Positions 9,363 through 18,071 of a stretch of 64,000 bases of DNA are shown here, piece by piece. The notes under the pieces are model-generated. The model made no database searches. It was not told the DNA's origin and saw only the letters and a program-made list of their open reading frames with translations. Source of the stretch: Planctomycetota bacterium (GTDB lineage Bacteria > Planctomycetota > Planctomycetia > Pirellulales > PNKZ01); the NCBI GenBank assembly GCA_018242585.1, contig JAFEBQ010000016.1, positions 62,001 to 126,000 on the forward strand, given 5' to 3'. The stretch's first letter is position 1. Each line of letters begins with the position of its first letter. The position numbers and the translations under genes were made by a program.

Positions 9363-10253
9363 CTACGCGCTCTGCTTCACGGTGGCTAGTTCGAGCAGGC
9401 TGGTCTCGAGACCTGTGCAGATGTCGTCGAGCGGCAGGTGGTTGATGTTCTTTGTGGCGAACGGGTTTTGTAGCTCGGTGCCGATTTCTTCGATGGCCAA
9501 CATCGGGATCGCCACGAACATGGTCACCAGCGGCGCCAGCCAATGCACGTCTTGTAGAATGCCGAACGGCAAGGTCGCCAAGAAAACAAACAGAAACTGC
9601 CGCACGACGATCGCATAGGCCCGGGGCAACGGCGTCTGTAGAATCCGCTGACAGCCGCCCCAGTGATCGACCAGGCCGATTCGCTCGCGCTCCATTTGCA
9701 GATGGGCCGCGGTCGACAACTCGCCGCGCGCGGCCGTCTGTTGCAACAGCTCGGCGATTCGGGTGCTGATCCACAAGGGGGCTTGCGTCACGTCGGGTAT
9801 CGCCTGGGCCGCGACGTCGGCACCGAGCAGGCGCGCCGCCTCGGGCAGTTCGTGCTCGCGGCGCAGATTGCGCCGCACGGCATGGGCATAGAGCACCACC
9901 CAGCGGGCCAGTTCCTCGCGCCACGCACCGGCGGGGGCATAGGCCACACCCGCCGACACCAACGCTCGGCTCTGGTTGGTGATACCACCCCACAGCCGGC
10001 GGGCTTCCCACCAGCGGTCATAACCCGAGTTGGTCCGCAACACCAGCAGCACGCCCAGCACGCCGCCGCCGACTTCGTAAGGGGTGATGCCGAGCGAAAG
10101 CGGGAAGGGCGTCACCGCGTCGAAGTAGAGCGCGAACAGCGACAGTCCAATAAACGGCAACGAGGCGATCGTCACGTGCAGCAAAAACCGCCAGTATTCG
10201 CAACTGAGCGGGATGATGTCGGCCCAGAAGTAGGTGGCGGCGCGATGCGGCAT
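9363..10253 (-). CDS. Bestrophin-like (UPF0187/RFP-TM) chloride channel family protein
   Basis: 296-residue integral membrane protein. Recognisable bestrophin features are the N-terminal W-R-LL pattern with two transmembrane segments (about 27-75), the conserved LLVLRTNSGYDRWWEARRLWGG block (about 83-105), and the later pair of hydrophobic segments (about 205-250), followed by IEEIGTELQNPFA near residue 255. Family members form pentameric anion or cation channels in the inner membrane. The ATG at 10253 is chosen over an upstream start at 10310 because the added residues are not family-like. The beta-carbonic anhydrase on the same strand is about 185 bp upstream, so a shared role in bicarbonate/anion balance is possible (inference). 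Confidence 0.88.
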   Translation of the reverse strand: MPHRAATYFWADIIPLSCEYWRFLLHVTIASLPFIGLSLFALYFDAVTPFPLSLGITPYEVGGGVLGVLLVLRTNSGYDRWWEARRLWGGITNQSRALVSAGVAYAPAGAWREELARWVVLYAHAVRRNLRREHELPEAARLLGADVAAQAIPDVTQAPLWISTRIAELLQQTAARGELSTAAHLQMERERIGLVDHWGGCQRILQTPLPRAYAIVVRQFLFVFLATLPFGILQDVHWLAPLVTMFVAIPMLAIEEIGTELQNPFATKNINHLPLDDICTGLETSLLELATVKQSA

Positions 10254-10294
10254 TTTTGGCGCGAAGCGGAGTTGAACGCGGTTGTGAGTCGAAC

Positions 10295-10318
10295 GCCCCC
10301 GGTGAATCACCGGGGGCT
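10295..10318. repeat. CCCCCGGTGA hairpin
   Basis: GCCCCC-GGTGAATCACC-GGGGGC forms a perfect stem. On the minus strand it reads TTTAGCCCCCGGTGATTCACC, almost the same as the plus-strand hairpin at 18022-18047, so it is a repeated hairpin. It lies between cynT-like and bestrophin genes and may act as a terminator or processing site. Confidence 0.6.
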
Positions 10319-10437
10319 AAAGGTCGTTTGTCGCCATCGCAAGAGGGCTCGGGACGGCGCTCGATTCCCTCTTGTCGCCGCGCGACACCGACAACCAGTT
10401 GCCGGCGCTACCCACTAAAGTGTGCATGTCGAAGGTT

Positions 10438-11112
10438 CTACGCCTTGCTGTGCAATGCCGCGATCATTCGTTCGGCGTGGTCGCGGTCGATCGGCTCGAA
10501 GCGGCGTGTCTCGCGGCGATAGGCCAGCATCTCGCCGGTGGCGATATTGAACCAGCAGCCGAAGAGCCGCAAGTTGCCCGTCTGCATGCGCTCGCGCACC
10601 AGTGGATAGGTTCCCAAGTTTTCCAACTGCACCAGGACGTTGAGTTGGGAAAGCTGGTCGTGCAGTTCAATCGTCGGGTCCAAGGGGCCTTCGTTGGCCA
10701 GCCGCATGGCCGCCGAGGTCGAATGGTGCAGCCAGCGCTCCAGGTTCGGCGTTTCGTCGGCCGAGACGCCAGCCAACGTGGCTTTCATGGCGCCGCACTC
10801 CGAGTGGCCACAGACGACGATGCTGCTGACCTTCAGGACCAGCACGGCGAACTCGATGGCGCTGGCTTCCGAGACATCGCCGGTCGAGTGCCCCTCGTAC
10901 GTGGCCGGCGGCACCAGGTTGCCGACATTGCGCGTCACGAACAGGTCGCCCGGGTCGGTCGAGGCCACCAGGTCGGGCACGACGCGGCTGTCGGAGCATG
11001 AGATGAACAGAGCGTCGGGCGTTTGCCGCGAGGCCAACTTTCCGAAGCGCTCGACGTACTCGGGGAGCAGGTGTTCGCGAAACTCGACAATGCCGCGGAT
11101 GAGCTTTTCCAT
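10438..11112 (-). CDS. Beta-class carbonic anhydrase
   Basis: Reversible hydration of CO2 to bicarbonate, cytoplasmic zinc enzyme, 224 residues. Zinc ligands and catalytic pair are plain: C39-x-D41-x-R43 (in ISCSDSRV) and H103-x2-C106 (in CGHSECGAMK). Length and motif spacing are normal for the plant/CynT-type beta class. It precedes the bestrophin-like channel gene on the same strand. The start ATG at 11112 gives MEKLIRGIVEFRE, the usual N-terminal helix. Confidence 0.95.
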   Translation of the reverse strand: MEKLIRGIVEFREHLLPEYVERFGKLASRQTPDALFISCSDSRVVPDLVASTDPGDLFVTRNVGNLVPPATYEGHSTGDVSEASAIEFAVLVLKVSSIVVCGHSECGAMKATLAGVSADETPNLERWLHHSTSAAMRLANEGPLDPTIELHDQLSQLNVLVQLENLGTYPLVRERMQTGNLRLFGCWFNIATGEMLAYRRETRRFEPIDRDHAERMIAALHSKA

Positions 11113-11419
11113 GTCGTGCTGACTTCCAACGAGGGTGATGGGAACGATGCCTGACGAGTACGCCGCGCGTGACGGAACGCGGGGCGTCGGGCGGCGCGCG
11201 GGGATATTATAGGGTCGCGACGGCCGAGGCCGTCAGGCTCTTGACCCGGGAAAATGTGGGAAAAACCCGCGAATGACCCCGCTCGCGCGGCCGTCTTTAA
11301 CAAACCGGGGCCGACGGGTAAGATGCTGGTTTCGCGGCACGGCGCGCGATAGCGCTCCGACCGCGGCTCGCGCGCCGGCGGGTCAGATCATATCTTTTCG
11401 TTCATGCAAGGTGCTGCCC
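11113..11419. other. Intergenic, 307 bp, divergent
   Basis: Lies between the divergent carbonic anhydrase and ferredoxin genes and should hold both promoters. A short GACGGCCGAGGCCGTC hairpin is at about 11219-11234 and an AT-rich patch (GATATTATAG) at about 11203-11212. Nothing else is recognisable. Confidence 0.5.
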
Positions 11420-11797
11420 ATGCCTGTGGTCAACTTCGTTACCGAGAAGAAGCAGATCAATGTTCCCGAGGGGGCCAACCTGCGAACGGAAGCGATGCAG
11501 GCGGGGGTGAAGCTGTACAACGGTCTGAATGGGTTCGGCGCCAAGCTGAACGAAGTGTTCAACTGCCACGGGCTGGGACATTGCGGCACCTGTCGCGTGC
11601 TGATCACCAAGGGGCTGGAAAACGCCAGCGAGATGGGGGCGATGGAAAAGATCACCTTCAAGGTCGGCGCCGGCGCGTTCGCGTATATCGGCAACGAAGC
11701 GAACATGCGGCTGGCTTGCTGTGTGAAGGTCAACGGCGACATGGACGTGGTGACTTGCCCCGAGTTCAACCTGTTCGGCGATAACTTTTTTAGCTAG
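11420..11797 (+). CDS. 2Fe-2S ferredoxin (plant/vertebrate-type fold)
   Basis: 125-residue electron carrier. Cluster ligands C49-x5-C55-x2-C58 (NCHGLGHCGTC) and a distal cysteine in the ACC pair at 100-101 (MRLACCVKV) match the 2Fe-2S fold; a last Cys at 113 is extra. The start ATG at 11420 (MPVVNFVTEKK) leads straight into the first beta strand. Upstream in-frame codons to 11273 are not family-like. The P-II gene follows 92 bp downstream on the same strand. The redox partner is not indicated by neighbours. Confidence 0.9.
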   Translation: MPVVNFVTEKKQINVPEGANLRTEAMQAGVKLYNGLNGFGAKLNEVFNCHGLGHCGTCRVLITKGLENASEMGAMEKITFKVGAGAFAYIGNEANMRLACCVKVNGDMDVVTCPEFNLFGDNFFS

Positions 11798-11889
11798 TTC
11801 GCGTTGCTACGCTACTTTCATTTCGTAACGCGCCGCCCGCCCACGCCCGTGATTCGATATCCTGGTCTTCAAGTCCCGCGCGGCCGCAC

Positions 11890-12222
11890 ATGAAACAGGT
11901 GGTGGCGATCGTCAAGCCGTACTTGGCCGAGAAGGTGCTCGACAGTCTGAAGCGAGCACCGCTCGAAGCCGTCAGCGTCACGGAAGTGAAGGGCTATGGC
12001 CGGCAGAAGAACTATCTCGATCAATACGCCGGCAGCGAATATTCGTTGGCGTTTCTTCCCAAGGTGGAAATCGAGCTGTGGGTCGAGGACAACCGCGTCG
12101 AGGAAGTGATCCGCAAGATCGTCGAAGTGGCGCGGACCGGGCGAATGGGAGACGGGAAGATTTTCGTGCTGCCCGCAGGGAAGGAAGTGGGGGAGTTGCG
12201 GGGTGGCAGAGTGGGGGGGTAG
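11890..12222 (+). CDS. P-II family nitrogen regulatory protein with atypical C-terminus
   Basis: Trimeric sensor of 2-oxoglutarate, ATP and ADP, 110 residues. The T-loop is well kept (KGYGRQ at 34-39, Tyr46, and Tyr51, the usual uridylylation position) and the GRMGDGKIFV block contains Lys90. The normal C-terminal RTGE(E)-type end is replaced by a glycine-rich LRGGRVGG tail. No ammonium transporter or glutamine synthetase gene is adjacent, unlike most glnB/glnK, so the target is open. It converges on the Topo VI operon. Subgroup (GlnB, GlnK or other) cannot be fixed by eye. Confidence 0.9.
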   Translation: MKQVVAIVKPYLAEKVLDSLKRAPLEAVSVTEVKGYGRQKNYLDQYAGSEYSLAFLPKVEIELWVEDNRVEEVIRKIVEVARTGRMGDGKIFVLPAGKEVGELRGGRVGG

Positions 12223-12287
12223 AGAGAAGGCGCGAAGCGATCGTCTCTGCTCCGGTCGAATCGCTAGTCGCTAATAGCTAATCGCTC

Positions 12288-13433
12288 CTAATCCAACCAA
12301 TCTTTTTCCTTCAATCGCGCCGGGACGTATTCCTCGGTCACGTAGCTGATGTCCTTGGAGATCAGCGATTCGACTTCCAGCTTGAAGCCGTTCTTGAGCA
12401 TCCGCTCGATTTCTTTCTGCCAGGCTTTCTTTTCCTTGAACCAGGGATACTCGGCGATCTGCTTGGCGCGCTTGATATCCTGGTCGTTGAGGTTGATCTT
12501 CACGCTGTTCGATAGCTCGCAACGGTCATAGTCGATGCTGCGCAGGCCCAGGTACTTGGCGTCGGGAATGCCCATCCGCACGCTCTCGAAGGCCAGGTTG
12601 ATCGAGCCCTGCTTCAAGACGCTGTAGATGTAGTATCCCCACGGGTCGTTATCCAGCAGACAGTAGACCGGCAGCTTCAGCTCGTTGTGCAGCCGATGGA
12701 GCAACCGGCGCACGCCGCGCGGGGGCTGACCGCCGCCGTGGCTGACGATACAGTTATGCTTCTTCCAGAACTTGTCCTCGGCAAAGCGGCGCCAGACCGT
12801 GTCCTTTTCGACGTGCAGGATGAAATCGGCTTGGCACTTCTGGGGGTCGAGCTCGATCACGTCGGGCTCGCAGATCGACGGAATGCTGTAGCCGGCGCTT
12901 CCCATTCGGGTACAGTCGATCGTGTCGCCGTTGTCGACCAGGGTGATCGGCCCAACCAGGTTGCCACGGTTGCTGGCGTAGAGGTGCATCTCTTCGCGCA
13001 GCGCGTTGAGCGTGACTTCCACGTCTTCGATGATCGAGTCCGACTCTTCCTGCCCCTCGAAGGTTTCTTCCTTGGTCCCCTCGATCGAGTGCTTGAGCAT
13101 GTAGTACAGACCGCGCAAGCTGGTCGTCTTGCCCTGATCGATCAGCTTTTTGCAGCCGCTACCGACCAGCAGCGTCTGCATGTAGCTTTTGGCTTGGGAC
13201 AGGTTGAACAGCTCGCGGCGATTGGTGCCCGAGCCCATTTCAATGAACTTCTTGGTCTTGTTGTAGCGGACGTTCGACAGCGACCGGCTGGGGACGTCGA
13301 GGTGGGGCGCGCGGCCGTTTTCGGCCTTTTGCTCGACGTCGTTGGCCATGCCGCGCAGGGCCCCCATCGTCTTCTTGTCCTTGGTCGACAGGGTCGCGGT
13401 GGCGACGGCCTTTGCAGCTTGCTTCTTTGCCAT
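12288..13433 (-). CDS. top6A: DNA topoisomerase VI subunit A (Spo11-like)
   Basis: Catalytic subunit of type IIB topoisomerase, 381 residues. The 5Y-CAP region has the tyrosine pair 110-111 in SLRGLYYMLK; the second is the expected DNA-cleaving residue. The Toprim metal site is seen as HVEKDTVWRR (catalytic Glu) and LLDNDPWGYY (Asp pair). Together with subunit B it would relax supercoils and decatenate DNA through ATP-dependent double-strand passage. Subunit A is last in a three-gene run, 23 bp after the nucleotidyltransferase. Topo VI is mainly archaeal and plant, but a bacterial minority including planctomycetes has it. A basic N-terminal extension (residues 1-45) is longer than in archaeal enzymes. 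Confidence 0.93.
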   Translation of the reverse strand: MAKKQAAKAVATATLSTKDKKTMGALRGMANDVEQKAENGRAPHLDVPSRSLSNVRYNKTKKFIEMGSGTNRRELFNLSQAKSYMQTLLVGSGCKKLIDQGKTTSLRGLYYMLKHSIEGTKEETFEGQEESDSIIEDVEVTLNALREEMHLYASNRGNLVGPITLVDNGDTIDCTRMGSAGYSIPSICEPDVIELDPQKCQADFILHVEKDTVWRRFAEDKFWKKHNCIVSHGGGQPPRGVRRLLHRLHNELKLPVYCLLDNDPWGYYIYSVLKQGSINLAFESVRMGIPDAKYLGLRSIDYDRCELSNSVKINLNDQDIKRAKQIAEYPWFKEKKAWQKEIERMLKNGFKLEVESLISKDISYVTEEYVPARLKEKDWLD

Positions 13434-13456
13434 AAGGCGTTTGGCTTCCGTTCAAA

Positions 13457-14377
13457 TTAGCGGGTGCGATCTAACAGTTCTGATTCGTCTTCCATCTGAT
13501 ACTTGTCGGCGACCGTGCGATCGGTCGTCACGAGATACGCGCTTTCGAGCGTGGTCAGGCCGGGATCGAGCGTGATCCCTTCCTTGCGCATGCTTTCCAA
13601 GGTCGAAGCCGCGCTCGGCATCGCATTGATCAACTCATCGAGCGAGGCGACTTGTTGCTTCAGCGATTCGTGCTTCCACAACAATACATAACGCTTGGGC
13701 GAAGCGTTGATCGACGACCAGATCGACTCGTACTTGTCGCGGATCGATGGATGCAGTTGGTCACCGAACGACTTGGGCAACGATAGCAGCTTGATCATTT
13801 CTTCGACGTCGCCCAAATCTTTGGTCCGTCCCACGCCCGTCAAGGCCGAAGCGATCTTTAGCGTGACCAAGGTCGGTACGTTGAGCACGCGGATGCCGTT
13901 GCGCACTTCGGCGACGGCGCTCGGGTCGGGAAACGCGATTTCCTTGGGCTTGCCGTCGCCGGGGAAACCACCGGTAAGCAAGAACTCGATTTTGACGCCC
14001 GATTCGGTGTCGCGCAGATTCTTGCTGGCCTCAAAGCGGCGTACATAGCCGCGGCCTTCAAGCTGTTCGTGGATGCGCTGTAGCCCCTCGCGCGTGACCA
14101 GAATATCGACGTCCTCGGTAAAGCGATGATACCCGTGCAGGAACAGCGCCATCCCGCCGGCCACGGCATAGGAAACTCCGATTTCGTCCAATCGCTTGGT
14201 AACGCGGCGCAAGCTGTCTTGAACCTTGCCGCGTCCCTCGAAGAACACGCTTCCTTCGGACATGGCCCACTCCAAATCCTGGTTCATTCGGGCTTCGAAG
14301 GGTTCGACCATGCCGACGATTGGCGGTTGGCCGATGTTCGCACCGAGGTTCTGATTGGTTGGCTCAGGAAGAGGCAT
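13457..14377 (-). CDS. Nucleotidyltransferase-fold protein in the Topo VI operon
   Basis: 306 residues. The N-terminal half has the minimal nucleotidyltransferase signature: AVAGGMALFLHG (Gly74-Gly75), then EDVDILV with Asp89 and Asp91, and a probable third carboxylate Glu131 in VKIEFLLTGG. This resembles AbiEii/MNT-like and DUF6036-type nucleotidyltransferases. The C-terminal half (about 190-306) is helical with no recognised domain. It lies between top6B (46 bp upstream) and top6A (23 bp downstream), so it should be co-transcribed with both. Activity on tRNA, protein or nucleotide is unknown. An alternative start is Met31. I am confident of the fold, not of the function. Confidence 0.75.
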   Translation of the reverse strand: MPLPEPTNQNLGANIGQPPIVGMVEPFEARMNQDLEWAMSEGSVFFEGRGKVQDSLRRVTKRLDEIGVSYAVAGGMALFLHGYHRFTEDVDILVTREGLQRIHEQLEGRGYVRRFEASKNLRDTESGVKIEFLLTGGFPGDGKPKEIAFPDPSAVAEVRNGIRVLNVPTLVTLKIASALTGVGRTKDLGDVEEMIKLLSLPKSFGDQLHPSIRDKYESIWSSINASPKRYVLLWKHESLKQQVASLDELINAMPSAASTLESMRKEGITLDPGLTTLESAYLVTTDRTVADKYQMEDESELLDRTR

Positions 14378-14423
14378 AACTTCAATTCTAACTGCCCGTG
14401 ACGTGGCTTCGCAGCGCCGTGGC

Positions 14424-16598
14424 CTAGGACTTCTTGGCCGATTTCTTGCCCTTCTTCGGCGTATCCGCCACCGCTTCGCCGCTCGGCTCGTCGCCGGCCT
14501 GGCCGACGATCAACACCTTGTCGCCGTAGTCTTCTTCGTCCGGCTCTTCGACCAAGCGGCCTTGATCGTCGTATTTGGCGTCGGCCTGGGCCGTCTTGCG
14601 TTTGGCGACTTTCAGCAGTTGGTCATAGAGCGATTGCTGATTGGCGCCGTTGATGTCGTGGACCGCCGACGCGACTTCCTTCAGGTAGCGCAGGAAGATC
14701 GAGCGCCGCTCGCCCTCCTGTTTGACTTTCTGCCGCTTGCGGACGTACATGGCCAGCTTGCGGCCGACGGCTTGCAGCCCCAATCGCAGATCGCGCTGGA
14801 TTTCCGGGTAGCTGGCGACCGCTTCCTTCGACTCGCTGGTGAACGGCACCCACACACTGGCCACATGGACCAGCACGGTCACCGGCCCACTGGGCAAGCC
14901 GCCGCGCGACTGGCTTAGTCCGTACGATCGCCAATTGGTCGACATGATCATTTGCGTAATCGCGCACGCGCCGGGCTGAAATTGCAACGGCACCCGATTG
15001 GCGTAGCGCAGCACGTTCATCGTCTGCCCTTCGTCCAGGTTCACGTTTCGCATCGCTTCGTGCAGTTGCTTGATCTCGGCCGGTTTGAGCTTTTGTGGCG
15101 AGACACGCGTGCCGAACTTCGCTTCTTCCAAGATCCTGTCGGCCGCCTCGGACCCAACGCCGCTGAAGCCGTTGATCAGAAACTGGCGCAGCGTTCGGGC
15201 GTCGGTCTCTTGCAGCAGCTCGGTCAGCGCTTCGAGCGTCACCTTGGCCGCCTGCGACGCGCCGCCGTAGGCTACCGCCACCTCGATCAGGAACGGGTTG
15301 CCGCGATAGACGGACGGCGGGCGAGTTTCGGCCGCGTAGAACTCGGCCGGCACCACGTGGTGCATCCCTTTCAGCAACAACGGCTCGCCGATCGGCGTAA
15401 TACAATCGGTTGACGGCGCGGGAATCTTGGTCGCTTGCAGCGCCTGGTACAACGACTCGGCGTCGTTGCGACCGATCCGGCCTGGGTTGGCCCGCGTGCT
15501 CAGCTTGGCCGCCTCGCACACCTTGGCCGCCGTGCCCGGGCTGACCCGCGAGAAGCTGCTGGTCAGGAACTGGGACAGGGTCGATCCCTTGGTCGCCTGC
15601 AACATCGTCACCAGGTTGCCCAGTTCGATGCCGTATGGATGCGGCAAAATTTCCTTGGGCTCGGGGGGCAATTCCTCGGCGGCCCGCGCGTAGTGATACT
15701 CCTCGCCGTCCGGATCCTTGTAATGGATCGTGACGTGAGGATTGGCGATGGCCGTTTGGGACAGATACTCGTCCACGCTGCCGCGCCCGCGCTGGTACTT
15801 GGCTTCGAGCTCGATGGTCACGCGCGTGCCGTGTGGCGTTTCGACCCATTCGATGCCGTACTTCTCCATTTGCTTCTGGCCGGCTTCGCCCGGTTCGACG
15901 TCGACCCCTTCGCCCCGGTTGTTCAGGATCTCGGGTTTGTTCTTCTTGGTGTCGATTTGAATCTCGAAGTAGTGCGCCGGTTTCTTGGCGCCGATGCGCG
16001 ACATCACCTTCACCGGCTTGCCGGTCGTCAGCACGCCGTACATGCCGGCGGCGCTGATGCCGATGCCTTGCTGGCCGCGGCTCATCCGCAAGCGGTGAAA
16101 CTTCGAACCGTACAGCAACTTGCCAAAGATGTTCGGAATCTGCTGCTTGACGATGCCGGGGCCGTTGTCCTGAACGCCGACCTTAAAGCGATTCGTGCCG
16201 GTCGCTTCGATATGCACCCAAATCTCGGGCAGGATGCCGGCCTCTTCACAGGCGTCGAGCGAGTTGTCGACGGCCTCTTTCACGGTGGTCAGCAGCGCTT
16301 TGCGCGGATTGTCAAAGCCGAGCAGATGCCGGTTCTTGGCGAAGAACTCGCTGACCGAGATATCGCGCTGGCCGGCGGCCATGGCCTCGGCCGTGGTGCG
16401 GCGCTTGGGCGCTTTGGCCGGCGCGGCGTGTCCATTGGCGACGTGCGACGCGGCGCCGTTCTGCTCGACGCTGGCGGCCGAGCCGTTGGCCTCGTGATCG
16501 CCGTCGCCGTTGGTCGACGGCGCGGCTAGCCGCGATTTCGAGGGTTGCTTGTCGGCCTTGGCCGCCTGTTTCTTCGACTTGAGCTTCGACACTATCAT
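14424..16598 (-). CDS. top6B: DNA topoisomerase VI subunit B (GHKL ATPase)
   Basis: ATPase/clamp subunit of topoisomerase VI, 724 residues (archaeal subunits about 530-620). A low-complexity Ala/Gly/Asn-rich extension (residues 1-80) precedes the GHKL domain. The N-box TTVKEAVDNSLDACEEAG (about 104-121), G1 box QDNGPGI and G2-like GQQGIGISAAGMYG are all present. H2TH and transducer regions follow. A lysine-rich tail (KKGKKSAKKS) ends the protein. It is the first gene of the top6B-nucleotidyltransferase-top6A run; its promoter should lie in 16599-16700. Confidence 0.95.
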   Translation of the reverse strand: MIVSKLKSKKQAAKADKQPSKSRLAAPSTNGDGDHEANGSAASVEQNGAASHVANGHAAPAKAPKRRTTAEAMAAGQRDISVSEFFAKNRHLLGFDNPRKALLTTVKEAVDNSLDACEEAGILPEIWVHIEATGTNRFKVGVQDNGPGIVKQQIPNIFGKLLYGSKFHRLRMSRGQQGIGISAAGMYGVLTTGKPVKVMSRIGAKKPAHYFEIQIDTKKNKPEILNNRGEGVDVEPGEAGQKQMEKYGIEWVETPHGTRVTIELEAKYQRGRGSVDEYLSQTAIANPHVTIHYKDPDGEEYHYARAAEELPPEPKEILPHPYGIELGNLVTMLQATKGSTLSQFLTSSFSRVSPGTAAKVCEAAKLSTRANPGRIGRNDAESLYQALQATKIPAPSTDCITPIGEPLLLKGMHHVVPAEFYAAETRPPSVYRGNPFLIEVAVAYGGASQAAKVTLEALTELLQETDARTLRQFLINGFSGVGSEAADRILEEAKFGTRVSPQKLKPAEIKQLHEAMRNVNLDEGQTMNVLRYANRVPLQFQPGACAITQMIMSTNWRSYGLSQSRGGLPSGPVTVLVHVASVWVPFTSESKEAVASYPEIQRDLRLGLQAVGRKLAMYVRKRQKVKQEGERRSIFLRYLKEVASAVHDINGANQQSLYDQLLKVAKRKTAQADAKYDDQGRLVEEPDEEDYGDKVLIVGQAGDEPSGEAVADTPKKGKKSAKKS

Positions 16599-17167
16599 GC
16601 GACTCCGACGATCAAATACAGTGGATGTGGCGATGACGTTTTGGACTTACGGCACGCGCTCGGCGCGTGTTGAACCAACGAGACCAGGTAACCGGTCATG
16701 GTGCGCGCGAGGGCCGTACGCTACAGACTAGCCCCCAGTCCGTGGCCGCTAGTTCCATTTCTGACTCCGTCCGTGTGCCAGGGCGAGCCTAAGTCTGTGG
16801 CTCACTCGGCGTGGTGGTCCAGGCCGGTCGCGGCCTGCCGTTGGCCGCCATTGCCAGGCGAAAATCAACCTGGGCCGAGCGACCTGGCCGACCCCCGGGG
16901 GCAAGGCCGTGCCGATTATAACGCCTGGCGCGGAGCCCTCCCAGTCGCTTCGTACGCATCAGGCAAACTGCACGGGGAAGGTTATTTTGATTCAGCCGCT
17001 TGTGCCGCCCACGCCGAACGTGAGCCTAGTGGCGCGTGCGAGGGGCCGCGGGGGAGGTATCCCCCTGAAATGCCCCGCGATCGGCGCGGCCCGATGATGC
17101 TGGCGCGGTAGCCCTCTAGGGGGCGAGTCGCCAGGCCGACCCTGACTGACCTTTGGGAGTCGCACAC
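16599..17167. other. Intergenic, 569 bp, divergent
   Basis: Between the divergent top6B and the first small secreted protein gene. Open frames exist on the plus strand (for example 16698-17111) but their residue content (Arg/Pro/Ala-rich, no pattern) looks non-coding. No repeats of the families seen elsewhere. Confidence 0.5.
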
Positions 17168-17506
17168 ATGACCGTCTCTGCCTGGCGCGGCCGACTGGCC
17201 GCCGTGATGTTGTTGGCTGTCGCGGTGGTGGGCGCTCCGCTGGCCGGCTCGGCCCGGGCCGAAGGGATGGCTGCCCGGCCACCGTACGACCTGTTCTACA
17301 ACTACTATGCCGGGGGCGGCGCTGCTGGCATTCCGGTTGGCATGTACCCGTCGCCACAGCCGGTCCCGGCGCGTGTGGGCGGAACGTACCTGACCTACCA
17401 GCCGTTCTACCCTCAGGAGTTCATGTACCCCCACGCGCGCACCTATCGCCGCTTTCAGCGCGGCCACCTGGTGCCCATGAACACGACCCGGGCGGTCTAC
17501 TGGTAA
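17168..17506 (+). CDS. Small secreted Tyr/Pro/Gly-rich protein
   Basis: 112 residues with a signal peptide (about 1-31, AVAVVGAPLAGSARAEG). The mature part is rich in Tyr, Pro and Gly (PYDLFYNYYAG, TYLTYQPFYPQEFMYPHART) and has no cysteines or catalytic motif. The start ATG at 17168 lies 15 nt inside a longer frame and gives the only sensible signal sequence. A second protein of similar type is encoded 103 bp downstream, suggesting a duplicated family of envelope or surface components. Function unknown. Confidence 0.7.
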   Translation: MTVSAWRGRLAAVMLLAVAVVGAPLAGSARAEGMAARPPYDLFYNYYAGGGAAGIPVGMYPSPQPVPARVGGTYLTYQPFYPQEFMYPHARTYRRFQRGHLVPMNTTRAVYW

Positions 17507-17609
17507 GCAGTTGGCGAGGGGCCGAAGTTCGCTCCGGTTTGGCAGGTTGAGTGGTCCGACTGGCGACACCGAAATTGCGGCGACGACGTGCCGCGCGAGG
17601 AGATCTGAC

Positions 17610-17984
17610 ATGAAGTTGCGAACCTGGGCGACGCTGATCGTCGTCGGTGTGCTGGCCGCGACCGCGGCGCAAGAAGCCTTTGCGCAGTATCCTCCGGTGT
17701 CAACCGGCTGGCGCGGCAACCCGGCGGGCACGCCGTGGCACGCCAACTACTATGACCCGGCTTGGGGCCAGCCCCACGCGCTGGTCGCGCCCCCGGGTGG
17801 CAAGCGATACGTCAACTACAGTTGGGGCGTTGCCAACACCGAAAAGGTGACCAACCGCTACCGCTTCCGCCGCGCGTATCCGGGCGCGGGGAACATCGGC
17901 GCTTGGGGCATCGTGCCCGCTCCGGCCCAGCCATTCCACACCGAGCAAAGCGGGACGTACTTCGTCCGCGCCCCGTATCGGTAA
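17610..17984 (+). CDS. Small secreted protein, probable relative of its upstream neighbour
   Basis: 124 residues with a cleavable signal peptide (about 1-25, cut after AFA). The mature chain has the same flavour as the upstream protein: ANYYDPAWGQPHALV resembles NYYAGG, and it ends SGTYFVRAPYR. No enzymatic motif is present. AGGAG lies about 9 nt before the ATG at 17610. A strong hairpin follows the stop by about 40 bp, so the pair may form a transcription unit. Function unknown. Confidence 0.7.
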   Translation: MKLRTWATLIVVGVLAATAAQEAFAQYPPVSTGWRGNPAGTPWHANYYDPAWGQPHALVAPPGGKRYVNYSWGVANTEKVTNRYRFRRAYPGAGNIGAWGIVPAPAQPFHTEQSGTYFVRAPYR

Positions 17985-18021
17985 ACCGCTCAAGTCGTCA
18001 CTGGCGAGAGCGCAAAATACT

Positions 18022-18050
18022 TTAGCCCCCGGCGAGTCGCCGGGGCTTTG
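18022..18050 (+). terminator. GC-rich hairpin, probable terminator of the secreted-protein pair
   Basis: TTTAGCCCCCGGCGAGTCGCCGGGGCTTT: a stem of about 10 bp followed by a short T-containing tract (TTTGTGTTT). The same hairpin type occurs at 10295-10318, so it may be a repeat element used as a terminator. Confidence 0.55.
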
Positions 18051-18071
18051 TGTTTGCCATCGGCAAGCACC

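Noticed and set aside
16698-17111. 137-residue plus-strand frame upstream of the small secreted proteins
   Set aside because: No Shine-Dalgarno, no pattern, biased to Arg/Pro; read as open non-coding DNA.
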